From Clostridiales bacterium (GTDB lineage Bacteria > Bacillota > Clostridia > Christensenellales > Aristaeellaceae): a DNA stretch of 6,309 bases. The stretch spans positions 1 to 6,309 of the forward strand of contig DXVG01000108.1 in assembly GCA_019409045.1 (NCBI GenBank), given 5' to 3'. Numbering within the stretch: the first letter of the stretch is position 1; every line of letters begins with the position of its first letter. The translations under genes were made by a program, and so were the position numbers. The notes under the pieces are model-generated. The model saw only the letters and a list, made by a program, of their open reading frames with translations, was not told where the DNA came from and searched no databases. This document shows positions 1-5,978 of this stretch, piece after piece.

Positions 1-532
1 GCTCGTGGTCGGCGTCCTCGACATGGAGCGGCCGCTCCTGATGCGCTGCGCCGCGCCGGACGCGCGCCTGAACCGCCTTGCCGCGGGCAGCCGCGAGGAG
101 CTCGAAGCCCTGGCCTCGGCGCTCGGGGAGGAGCTCGACGCCTTTGAGCTCAGCGGCGCGGAGGCGGCGCGCGGCGCGCTCCTGCTGTGCGCCCTTCCTG
201 TCGCGTGCCTCGCCAGCTTTGCGCTGTGCGCGCTGCGCCGGCGCATGGGCTGGCGCAAGGAGGTCTCGAATCTCCTCCTGTGGGCGCTGGCTGTGGGCTT
301 CGTCCTTGCGGTCCTCTGGTACGTCCCGGTGCGGCTGCTGCCCACCCGCTGGTCGGATATTGAGTTTTACACACAGCTGCTAAGCGACTTTCGCGCCCGC
401 GAACTGCGCCTGCCCGACGCCCGCGATCTGCTGATGCGGGGCGACCTTGTCCGCGTGGGCGCATGGAGCCTTGCGTGCTGCGCGGCGCTGTGGATGGAAA
501 GGAAGTGCCTGAAATGCGAAAAGGGATCATGA
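1..532 (+). CDS. Multi-pass membrane protein, C-terminal part (5' end cut by window edge)
   Basis: The frame is open from the first full codon (base 2) to TGA at 530-532, giving about 176 visible residues; the true start lies left of the window. Counting from the GTG at 5, three hydrophobic stretches are visible: about residues 57-77 (LLLCALPVACLASFALCAL, followed by an RRR stop-transfer cluster), 87-112, and a shorter one at about 149-165. A hydrophilic, acidic, probably helical segment (about 29-56) precedes the first, and a loop containing LPTRWSDIEFY follows the second. The protein ends in a Lys/Cys-rich tail (ERKCLKCEKGS). I do not recognise the family. An acidic segment followed by membrane helices could fit the end of a permease-like protein, but nothing visible decides this. 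The gene overlaps the start of the downstream lipoprotein-like gene by 19 bp, so the two are probably co-translated and may act together at the envelope. Confidence 0.72.
   Translation, partial: LVVGVLDMERPLLMRCAAPDARLNRLAAGSREELEALASALGEELDAFELSGAEAARGALLLCALPVACLASFALCALRRRMGWRKEVSNLLLWALAVGFVLAVLWYVPVRLLPTRWSDIEFYTQLLSDFRARELRLPDARDLLMRGDLVRVGAWSLACCAALWMERKCLKCEKGS
496..505 (+). promoter_or_regulatory. Ribosome binding site for the 514 start
   Basis: GGAAAGGAAG ends 8 nt before the ATG at 514, inside the 3' end of the upstream gene. The competing in-frame ATG at 529 has only a GGG three bases upstream, which is too close. The site therefore favours 514, which also keeps the basic n-region (MRKG) of the signal peptide. 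Confidence 0.6.
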
Positions 533-1926
533 GCCTGGTGCTCGCCCTCGTCCTCGGCGGCTGCGCCTGCGCGGAGCCGCTGCCCATGGCCGCCGCGCTC
601 GACGCGCACGCGCAGTTTGAACGCTATCACAGCTTTCAGATCGACGAGGCGACCGGCGACTGGTCCGCGCACACGCTGGTCGCCGACCAGCTTCTCAGCG
701 CGGTCGAGCAGGGGGAGGCGAGCGGTTTCATGAGCGGAGGCGTGTGCATACTGTACCCCGGCGTGCGCGGCAACCGCGACCTGTCGCTGCTCGAACCCGT
801 CCTCCATGTATATTTGCTCAAAAACAGCCCGATCCAGGCCGACGCGCTGTCCATCGCCACCGGCGGCATGCGCTACGACTTTGCGCTGGACGCGGAGGAG
901 ACGAGCGTGGGCGAGCGCAAATGCGAGCGCTTCACGCTGCCGCTGGACGAGGAGACGCTGCCGCTCTTGCAGAGCTTCGCGCAGGAGGGCGGGGAGGTGC
1001 GCGTCTACGGCGAGTCCAGGGTGTTTCGCACCGGCATTGCCGAGGCGGACGCGCACAAAAACGCCAAACAGCGCCTGCAGGCCATGTCCATCGCCGCGGT
1101 GCGGGACTTTCTCCCCCTGTGGCCGAAGGGCTACGGGCTGTGGGACCTCAACGCGGCGCATTGGTCGGACGGCCGGCCCGAAGCGGCGACGGTCGCCATC
1201 GACGCCGGCGCCTGGGCAGATACGCTCCCCGCGCTGGAAGCCGCCACACAATGCCTGGACACAGAGGACCGCGCCGCCGTGCGCGCTTATCAGCAGCTTC
1301 TCAGGGATCAGGCGTTCTTCACCGGCAAGGTGGACGCCTCATTCGGCAAGATCACGCGGGAAGCGACCCGGCAGGTGCAACAGTTCTACGGCCTCGTCCC
1401 CACCGGCATGCCGGATCGCGTGTTGATCGGCTTCCTCCTCGGCGGCGCGCAAGGGCAGAAAGAGCCAGAGCAGACAGGCGCCTTTACGCCGCTGATGGAA
1501 AGCGACATACAAGCGCTTCCGGGAGAGACCTACGCCGTGGAGGGGCAGTTCTCCCTCCGCCTCGACCGCGCGTGGACGGCGTACAGCTTTGCCCCATCCC
1601 GCGCTGCGAAAGGGATGGACCGCGTATGGCCAGCCAACCGTTCAAACCGGCTCTATATCTGCGACGGCGAGATCACGAATCTGTCCGGCGCTTCCATAAG
1701 CCTGCAGATGGCACTTCAGGGAAGCGTTTTTCTGCGCGGCGTCGCCTTCCCCTGCGCCGTCCAATGCGAGAAGGATCAGGGCGCATCGCTTGGCACAACG
1801 CTCCTGCCCATGGAGAGCGCACGCCTGTTGATCACCTGCGAACTTCCCGCGGGCATGGACACGCAGGCGGCGGAATTGGAGCTTGCGCTGCAGGGGGATG
1901 GGGAGAAGATCGCGCTGCGCTTCTAG
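514..1926 (+). CDS. Predicted secreted/lipoprotein with peptidoglycan-binding-like domain
   Basis: The product is 470 aa. The N-terminus is a signal peptide: basic start (MRKG), hydrophobic core (IMSLVLALVL), then LGGC with Cys17, which fits a lipobox; a second Cys19 follows at once. After a domain I do not recognise (about 30-240), residues about 250-310 resemble the PG_binding_1 three-helix repeat: an AYQQLL helix, a 'FFTGKVDASFGKIT' segment, the VQQFYGLVPTG helix-turn, then a last helix. This matches the family pattern of xxLQxLGYxxGxxDGxFGxxTxxAVxxFQxxxGLxxxG. The C-terminal 130 residues (about 340-470) look beta-rich, possibly an Ig-like sandwich; that is inference. No catalytic cell-wall hydrolase motif is seen. 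An upstream in-frame ATG at 463 would place 17 non-signal residues before the signal peptide and was not chosen. Role is probably envelope-associated; the partner may be the preceding membrane protein. The domain call is from eye recognition, and whether the protein is lipidated or cleaved is not certain. Confidence 0.82.
   Translation: MRKGIMSLVLALVLGGCACAEPLPMAAALDAHAQFERYHSFQIDEATGDWSAHTLVADQLLSAVEQGEASGFMSGGVCILYPGVRGNRDLSLLEPVLHVYLLKNSPIQADALSIATGGMRYDFALDAEETSVGERKCERFTLPLDEETLPLLQSFAQEGGEVRVYGESRVFRTGIAEADAHKNAKQRLQAMSIAAVRDFLPLWPKGYGLWDLNAAHWSDGRPEAATVAIDAGAWADTLPALEAATQCLDTEDRAAVRAYQQLLRDQAFFTGKVDASFGKITREATRQVQQFYGLVPTGMPDRVLIGFLLGGAQGQKEPEQTGAFTPLMESDIQALPGETYAVEGQFSLRLDRAWTAYSFAPSRAAKGMDRVWPANRSNRLYICDGEITNLSGASISLQMALQGSVFLRGVAFPCAVQCEKDQGASLGTTLLPMESARLLITCELPAGMDTQAAELELALQGDGEKIALRF
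1923..1926. other. Shared CTAG palindrome: stop codons of two convergent genes
   Basis: On the plus strand, TAG at 1924-1926 ends the lipoprotein-like gene. On the minus strand, TAG read from 1925 to 1923 ends the ABC ATPase gene. The two coding regions overlap tail-to-tail by exactly these four bases, so neither has a private 3' untranslated region before entering the other gene. Confidence 0.95.
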
Positions 1927-2711
1927 GCGAGCTTCAGGGGAAGCACGCAGGTGTAGCGGCCCTGAAGCAGCTCTATGTCGCGGATGCACACGTCCACGCC
2001 GAACGCGGTTTTGAGGTTTTTTTCGGTAACGGTCTCCCGCGTGGGGCCGCAGAGGCTCTCGCCGCCGTCGAGCAGCAAAAGCGTCTGGTCGGAAATGGAG
2101 AGCGCGTGCTCCGGATAGTGGGTGTTGACCACAAAGGAAAGCCCGCGCTCCCGGCGCAGCATGCATATTGTGTCCAGAACGATCAGCTGGTTGCGAAAGT
2201 CCAGGTTGGATTCCGGCTCGTCCAGAATCAGCATCTCCGGCTGCGTGGCCAGCGCGCGGGCGATGAGCACCATTTGCAGCTCGCCGCCGCTGACCTTGCT
2301 CAAAAGCCGCGTGCGCAGGTGCTCCACGCCGATTGTGCGCAGGCAGTCGCGGGCGATCTGGCGGTCCCTTTCGCGCGGTTGGCTGGTCAGGCCCAGGTGC
2401 GCGCTGCGGCCGAGCAGCACCATTTCCTCCGCGGTGTAGGCAAACGCGGCCTGCCGCGCCTGCGGGACGTAGCCGATGCGCGTCCACAGCTTTGTATAGG
2501 GTATATCGTGCACGTTTACTCCGTCGATGCGGCTCTCGCCGCCGGTCCACGCCAGCAGGCCGAGCATGCACTTCATCAGCGTGGTCTTGCCCACGCCGTT
2601 CGCGCCCAGCACCGTCATGATCTTCGCCGGCCCCAGCCGCACGCACACGTTTGAAAGTATCTGCCGCCCGGCCTCGTAGCCGAAGCAGCCGTTTTGTATC
2701 TCAAAGGTCAT
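1923..2711 (-). CDS. ABC transporter ATP-binding protein, iron-complex/cobalamin type (FepC/BtuD-like)
   Basis: The 262-aa product is the cytoplasmic ATPase that would power import by the neighbouring permease. All nucleotide-binding motifs are present: Walker A GANGVGKTT (36-44, Lys42), Q-loop Gln84 in YVPQ, signature SGGEL (141-145), Walker B LILDEP (161-166, Asp164 and Glu165), D-loop SNLD (168-171) and H-loop His198 in NTHYPEHAL. The length is normal for the FepC/FhuC/BtuD family, in which a signature reading SGGE rather than SGGQ is common. The start at 2711 is chosen because its ATG overlaps the permease TGA by 4 bp (ATGA) and a strong GGAGGG lies 8 nt upstream. The same frame stays open further upstream to 2948, but that extension is Arg/Gly/His-rich and is only the permease gene read out of frame. 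It is the last gene of the operon. Substrate cannot be told from the ATPase. Confidence 0.96.
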   Translation of the reverse strand: MTFEIQNGCFGYEAGRQILSNVCVRLGPAKIMTVLGANGVGKTTLMKCMLGLLAWTGGESRIDGVNVHDIPYTKLWTRIGYVPQARQAAFAYTAEEMVLLGRSAHLGLTSQPRERDRQIARDCLRTIGVEHLRTRLLSKVSGGELQMVLIARALATQPEMLILDEPESNLDFRNQLIVLDTICMLRRERGLSFVVNTHYPEHALSISDQTLLLLDGGESLCGPTRETVTEKNLKTAFGVDVCIRDIELLQGRYTCVLPLKLA

Positions 2712-3718
2712 GCGCGTATCCCTCCAGACTTGCGCAGAAGCGCGATGAACACCGGCGCGCCGATTACCGCCGTGAGGATGGACACCGGGATCTCGCTGGC
2801 GGTGACGGTCCGGGCCACCGTGTCGATCACCAGCATGAACGCCGCGCCCAAGACGACGCTCGCGGGCACGACGCGGCGGTTGTCGTTTCCCAGCATCATC
2901 CGGCTGATGTGCGGAATCAGCAGGCCGACCCAGCCGATGAGCCCGCACATGGAGACCACCGAGGCGGTGACCATCGTCGAGCCCAACACGACCAGCGCGC
3001 GCACCAGCCGCACGTTCACGCCCAGCGTGTGCGCCTCCTCCTCGTTGAGCGAGAGCGCGTTCAGCCGCCAGCGCAGCGCATAGATCAGCAGCGTTCCCGC
3101 GATGATAAAGGGCGCGCCCAGAAGCAGCGTTTCATAATTTGTGCCCGAAAGGCTTCCCATGAGCCAGAAGGTGATGGAGGGCAGCACGTCCTGCGGGTCG
3201 GCGACGTACTTGATCAGCGACACCAGCGCGGAAAACAGCGCGCTCACCACCATGCCGCCCAATATGATCATGATCATGCTCGAGGTGCCGCGCACGCGGC
3301 TGACGGCATATACCACCACCACCGCCAGCACGCCCGAGGCCAGCGCGAGCACCTGCACAAGCGCCATATTCAGCCCGAGCAATATGCCCAGCGCCGCGCC
3401 GAAGGACGCGCCCGTGGCGACGCCCAGCGTGTCCGGGGTGGCCAGCGGATTGGAAAACAGGCTCTGAAAGGATGCGCCCGCCACCGAGAGCCCGGCGCCG
3501 GAGAGCAGTGCCAGCAACACGCGCGGCAGGCGGATATTATAAACGACGTTTTGCATCGTCTGCGTCACCTCGACCCCGGAGAGCGCGCCGGGAAAGAGCG
3601 TGGCGAGGACCTCGGCGGGCGACATCGAAAACCTGCCCAGTCCCATTGCGATCAGGGCAAGGGCGGCCAGCCCCAGCAGGCTGCCGGCCGCCCAAGCGAT
3701 CTTGCGTCCTTTCTTCAT
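2708..3718 (-). CDS. FecCD/BtuC-type ABC transporter permease
   Basis: The 336-aa, very hydrophobic protein has the normal length and about ten membrane helices of the FecCD/BtuC family, which forms the homodimeric channel for Fe(III)-siderophores, heme or corrinoids. Family landmarks are clear: RLPRVLLALLSGAGLSVAG (64-82), then FQSLFSNPLATPDTLGV (84-100) with an adjacent GASFGA, and near the C-terminus GLIGWVGLLIPHISRMMLG (259-277), RRVVPASVVLGAAF, and EIPVSILTAVIGAPVFIALL (309-328). The segment NEEEAHTLGVNV (225-236) matches the cytoplasmic coupling helix that contacts the ATPase. The ATG at 3718 directly abuts the TAA of the substrate-binding protein gene, with only a weak Shine-Dalgarno upstream, so translation is probably coupled. 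There is only one permease gene, as expected for homodimeric members. The ligand class (siderophore, heme, corrinoid, other metal complex) is not decided by the sequence. Confidence 0.96.
   Translation of the reverse strand: MKKGRKIAWAAGSLLGLAALALIAMGLGRFSMSPAEVLATLFPGALSGVEVTQTMQNVVYNIRLPRVLLALLSGAGLSVAGASFQSLFSNPLATPDTLGVATGASFGAALGILLGLNMALVQVLALASGVLAVVVVYAVSRVRGTSSMIMIILGGMVVSALFSALVSLIKYVADPQDVLPSITFWLMGSLSGTNYETLLLGAPFIIAGTLLIYALRWRLNALSLNEEEAHTLGVNVRLVRALVVLGSTMVTASVVSMCGLIGWVGLLIPHISRMMLGNDNRRVVPASVVLGAAFMLVIDTVARTVTASEIPVSILTAVIGAPVFIALLRKSGGIRA
2720..2725 (-). promoter_or_regulatory. Strong ribosome binding site of the ATPase gene
   Basis: Read on the minus strand this is GGAGGG, 8 nt before the ATG at 2711 and inside the 3' end of the permease gene. 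It fixes the ATPase start at the ATGA overlap. Confidence 0.75.
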
Positions 3719-4834
3719 TTAGTTGCGCACAAAGCCGCCCGCCGCGGCGCTGGAGGGCGTGTACATGGCGGAAACGTCCTCGTCGGAGAGCTCTACGCCG
3801 TAGATCTCCAGGTAGTAGTCCTTCACTTCCTGCTCAAGGTCGATGTCCGCAAAAAGATCGGGGTAGAGCGTCTTGGCCATCCACAGAAGCGTCAGCGGCG
3901 TGTCGGTGCCGGGCGTGTAGCTGCGGTAGCTGCCCAGGGGCATCTTGTGCACGCGGCCGTCCTGCACGGCCTGAATGGTGCTCCAGTCGTCGCCGCCGGT
4001 CGCGTTGTTGTAGAGGTCCTCGGGCTGGGTGGGCGTGAAGTTGGTGATGTAGATCACCTCGGGATTCCACGCGTACACCTGCTCCATGTTGATGGTGGCA
4101 TTGGAGTTCTCGGCGGGCACGTCCTCCGCCACGTTGGCGCCGCCGCCCGCGGTGGCCCAGTACTGGCCGAAGAAGTGGCGGCCGGAGGTGATCATGGCGT
4201 TTTCATCGTACTGGAACAGGAACAGCGCGCGCGTGCGCTCCTCGTCGGGAATGTCGGCCACGCGCTCCTGAATCATGTCGTAGATCTCCCTGCTGTAGCT
4301 GGAGACGATCTGTGTCTTGTCCTGCTCGGGGAAGATCTGGCTGAGCAGCTCGATCCAGTGGTCGTAGGTCACGATCACGTCGTAATCCCACGCGGTGGCG
4401 GAGACGGCGACGGCCGGTATGCCCGCCGAGTCGCACAGGTCCTTCTCCACCGCGTTGCCCGCGCTGTAGAACACCACGTCCGGCTCGAGCTTGATCAGCT
4501 CCTCGATGTTCAGATCGCTGCCGGTCATAAAGCCGGTGGAGGCGTCGGCGATCTCGGGGAATATCTTGCCCAGCGTGCTGTTCACCGCCGCGCTGTAGGA
4601 GACGGGATGGATGCCCACCAGCTTCTGCGCGGAGCCGAGGAACATGGTCACGACCGACGCGAAGGGGTAGATCGACGTTGTGACGATGCGGTCGATCTCT
4701 TTGGGGAGCGTCACCTCGTTGCCGGCGTGGTCCACGATGGTGATGGTCTCCGCCTCCGCGAACGCCGCCAGCGGGCAGCCGACGCATAAGAGCGCCAGCG
4801 CGAGGACGATACAGAGCGTTCTTTTTAGGGACAT
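3719..4834 (-). CDS. Periplasmic/extracytoplasmic substrate-binding protein, FecB/BtuF type
   Basis: The product is 371 aa and captures the ligand outside the membrane for the permease and ATPase encoded next. The signal peptide is plain: MSLKR, hydrophobic core (TLCIVLALALLCVG), and AFA just before Glu27, a good signal peptidase I site. Cys20 (CVGC) could instead act as a poor lipobox, so the anchoring mode is open. The mature start ITIVDHAGNEVTLPKEIDRIV (31-51) is the classic opening of the helical-backbone metal-complex binding proteins, followed by LGSAQKLVGI (66-75), a P-x-I-x-D-A-S-T-G segment, and LNIEELIKLEPDVVFY (108-123). The second lobe carries INMEQVYAWNPEVIYI (248-263). The segment 264-287 is rich in Asn, Thr, Asp and aromatics and may line the ligand cleft. 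The start at 4834 has AAAGGAAGG 6 nt upstream. The preceding reductase stop is one base away (TGACATG). Ligand is unknown. Confidence 0.92.
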   Translation of the reverse strand: MSLKRTLCIVLALALLCVGCPLAAFAEAETITIVDHAGNEVTLPKEIDRIVTTSIYPFASVVTMFLGSAQKLVGIHPVSYSAAVNSTLGKIFPEIADASTGFMTGSDLNIEELIKLEPDVVFYSAGNAVEKDLCDSAGIPAVAVSATAWDYDVIVTYDHWIELLSQIFPEQDKTQIVSSYSREIYDMIQERVADIPDEERTRALFLFQYDENAMITSGRHFFGQYWATAGGGANVAEDVPAENSNATINMEQVYAWNPEVIYITNFTPTQPEDLYNNATGGDDWSTIQAVQDGRVHKMPLGSYRSYTPGTDTPLTLLWMAKTLYPDLFADIDLEQEVKDYYLEIYGVELSDEDVSAMYTPSSAAAGGFVRN

Positions 4835-4835
4835 G

Positions 4836-5978
4836 TCATGCCTTCCTTTCTGGTGCGGCGAGCTTCGCCGCCCGTTGGTTGAAGTATTTGCCAATAAACA
4901 GCTCGCTCCCGATGAGTCGGCTGGATATTGCGTATTTGGGGATGGACACGCGCGCGGTTTCCGGCTGCGCAAGGGAGAGCAGCACCGGGTCGGACACCAG
5001 CGCGGTCGCGCCGCGCAGGATGGCTTTGATCTCCGATTCGTCGTCGGCGGTCTCCGCGCCCTCGGGAAGCCCCGCCCTTCCAAACAGGCCGACGGGCCTT
5101 GCCGGGATGCCGAAGTCCGCCTCCAGCGCGCGGCATATGGCGCGCGCGACGACCCAGTCCTCCATGACGATCGCCCGCGCGGCCGCGTCAAAGCCGCCCT
5201 CCACCGGGCGTTCGCCCCTTTCCGCCCTTTCGAGGTTTTGCAAAAACGCCCTCGCGCCCGCCTCGCCGACGGGCACATCGGCCAGCCACGGCGTTCCAAA
5301 GCGCGCCTCCAGATGGGCGGCGATCTCCCGCCCGGCCTGCGATATGGCCAGATTCACGCTCGCCGCGCCGATCTGGCGAAGCTCGTCCATCGTCCATTCG
5401 TGCGCGCAGCGGCACAAAACCTCCCAGCCGTCTTCGCGCAGCAGGTCGGAAAGCGCGCGAAGGTTGGCCGCGCTCATCTCCAGAGGCGTCGCGCCGAGCA
5501 GGTTCACCGCGCGCTTCCGCCTTTTGGGCGCGCCGTGCGTAAAGCGGTCGATCAGCGCGCAGGATGCCAGCGCCACGCCGTAGTTGTAATAGCGCGTGCC
5601 GTTGGTGGCAAAGCCGAACGCGGGGATGCCGCTGCGCGCCTCGATCTCTTTGGCGAGCCCCGCAAAGTCCGTGCCGATGACCATGGGCACGGGGCTTCCC
5701 ACGAAGGCGATGAAGTCTACCGGCCGCTCCCTCGCCGCGCGCAGCGCCTTTTCCAGTAGCGCCTCCTCGTTTCCGAACACCGCGTCCAGCTTCCGCAGGC
5801 CGGAGCAGTAGATCGGCTTGGCCGAGCCGTACCAGCGCGGCTCGTCGAATGTCGTGTAGTTGCCGGTGCAGCCGGAGGCGTCGTGTATGATGATCTCACC
5901 GTTCAGGGAAAACATCGCCGAGCACGCGCCGGAGTAGTCCGGCGCAAAGGGCGGAAGGTCGATGGACAGGTTTTTCAT
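4836..5978 (-). CDS. Nitrogenase component 1-type oxidoreductase (NifD/NifK-like, group IV-like)
   Basis: This 380-aa protein belongs to the family of NifD, NifK, NifE, NifN, BchN, BchB and CfbD, which take electrons one at a time from a NifH-like Fe protein and reduce a bound substrate. Landmarks: GACSAMF (Cys19), IIIHDASGCTGNY (Cys37; compare the IHGPxGC loop of NifD), PIYCSGL then DAVFGNEEAL (Cys58; compare C-x-x-L-x-E-x-D-x-V-F-G), FVGSPVPMVIGTDF (92-105), EIEARSGIPAFGFATNG (111-127), and a second Rossmann-like lobe opening VNLLGATPLEM (158-168). The three cysteines are at P-cluster-type ligand positions. At 380 aa it lacks about 100 or more residues of a real NifD or NifK and no FeMo-cofactor Cys/His site is evident, so dinitrogen reduction is unlikely. 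Additional cysteines include a CRC pair (189/191). ATG at 5978 abuts the TAG of the preceding gene (TAGATG). The link to an importer suggests reduction of, or with, a metal complex or tetrapyrrole; the substrate is unknown. Confidence 0.87.
   Translation of the reverse strand: MKNLSIDLPPFAPDYSGACSAMFSLNGEIIIHDASGCTGNYTTFDEPRWYGSAKPIYCSGLRKLDAVFGNEEALLEKALRAARERPVDFIAFVGSPVPMVIGTDFAGLAKEIEARSGIPAFGFATNGTRYYNYGVALASCALIDRFTHGAPKRRKRAVNLLGATPLEMSAANLRALSDLLREDGWEVLCRCAHEWTMDELRQIGAASVNLAISQAGREIAAHLEARFGTPWLADVPVGEAGARAFLQNLERAERGERPVEGGFDAAARAIVMEDWVVARAICRALEADFGIPARPVGLFGRAGLPEGAETADDESEIKAILRGATALVSDPVLLSLAQPETARVSIPKYAISSRLIGSELFIGKYFNQRAAKLAAPERKA
4841..4849 (-). promoter_or_regulatory. 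Ribosome binding site of the substrate-binding protein gene
   Basis: Read on the minus strand this is AAAGGAAGG, 6 nt before the ATG at 4834, within the last codons of the reductase gene. It is one of the two strong sites in the operon, fitting the usual need for more binding protein than permease. Confidence 0.7.

Noticed and set aside
5..532. Treating the GTG at 5 as the real start of the first gene
   Set aside because: The frame is already open at base 2, no ribosome binding site can be seen, and the protein begins in the middle of a domain; it is a 5'-truncated gene.
367..1251. A 294-codon minus-strand frame opposite the lipoprotein gene
   Set aside because: It opposes a gene with signal peptide and domain evidence; its own composition is Arg/Ala/Gly-rich with no motif.
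1904..1924. AGAAG/CTTCT inverted repeat at the end of the lipoprotein gene as a terminator for the minus operon
   Set aside because: Five base pairs around an 11-nt loop without a U-run is within chance for this sequence.
1931..1944. Hairpin GCTTC-AGGG-GAAGC just past the lipoprotein stop as a terminator
   Set aside because: The stem is only 5 bp, there is no following T-run on either strand, and it lies within the coding end of the ATPase gene.
744..2654. A 636-codon open frame on the plus strand spanning the convergent junction
   Set aside because: It runs through two supported genes in other frames, is Arg/Pro/Ala-rich and has no recognisable motif or ribosome binding site.
2651..4789. 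A 712-codon open frame on the plus strand
   Set aside because: It is antisense to the permease and binding-protein genes, both firmly identified by family motifs. Its translation is Arg/His/Gln/Gly-rich low-complexity sequence without family resemblance, as GC-rich shadow frames are.
1923..4834. Assigning the transporter specifically to vitamin B12 or to a named siderophore (btuFCD, fhuBCD, fepBDC)
   Set aside because: The motifs define the family only; no ligand-specific residues or riboswitch are visible, so gene symbols were left empty.
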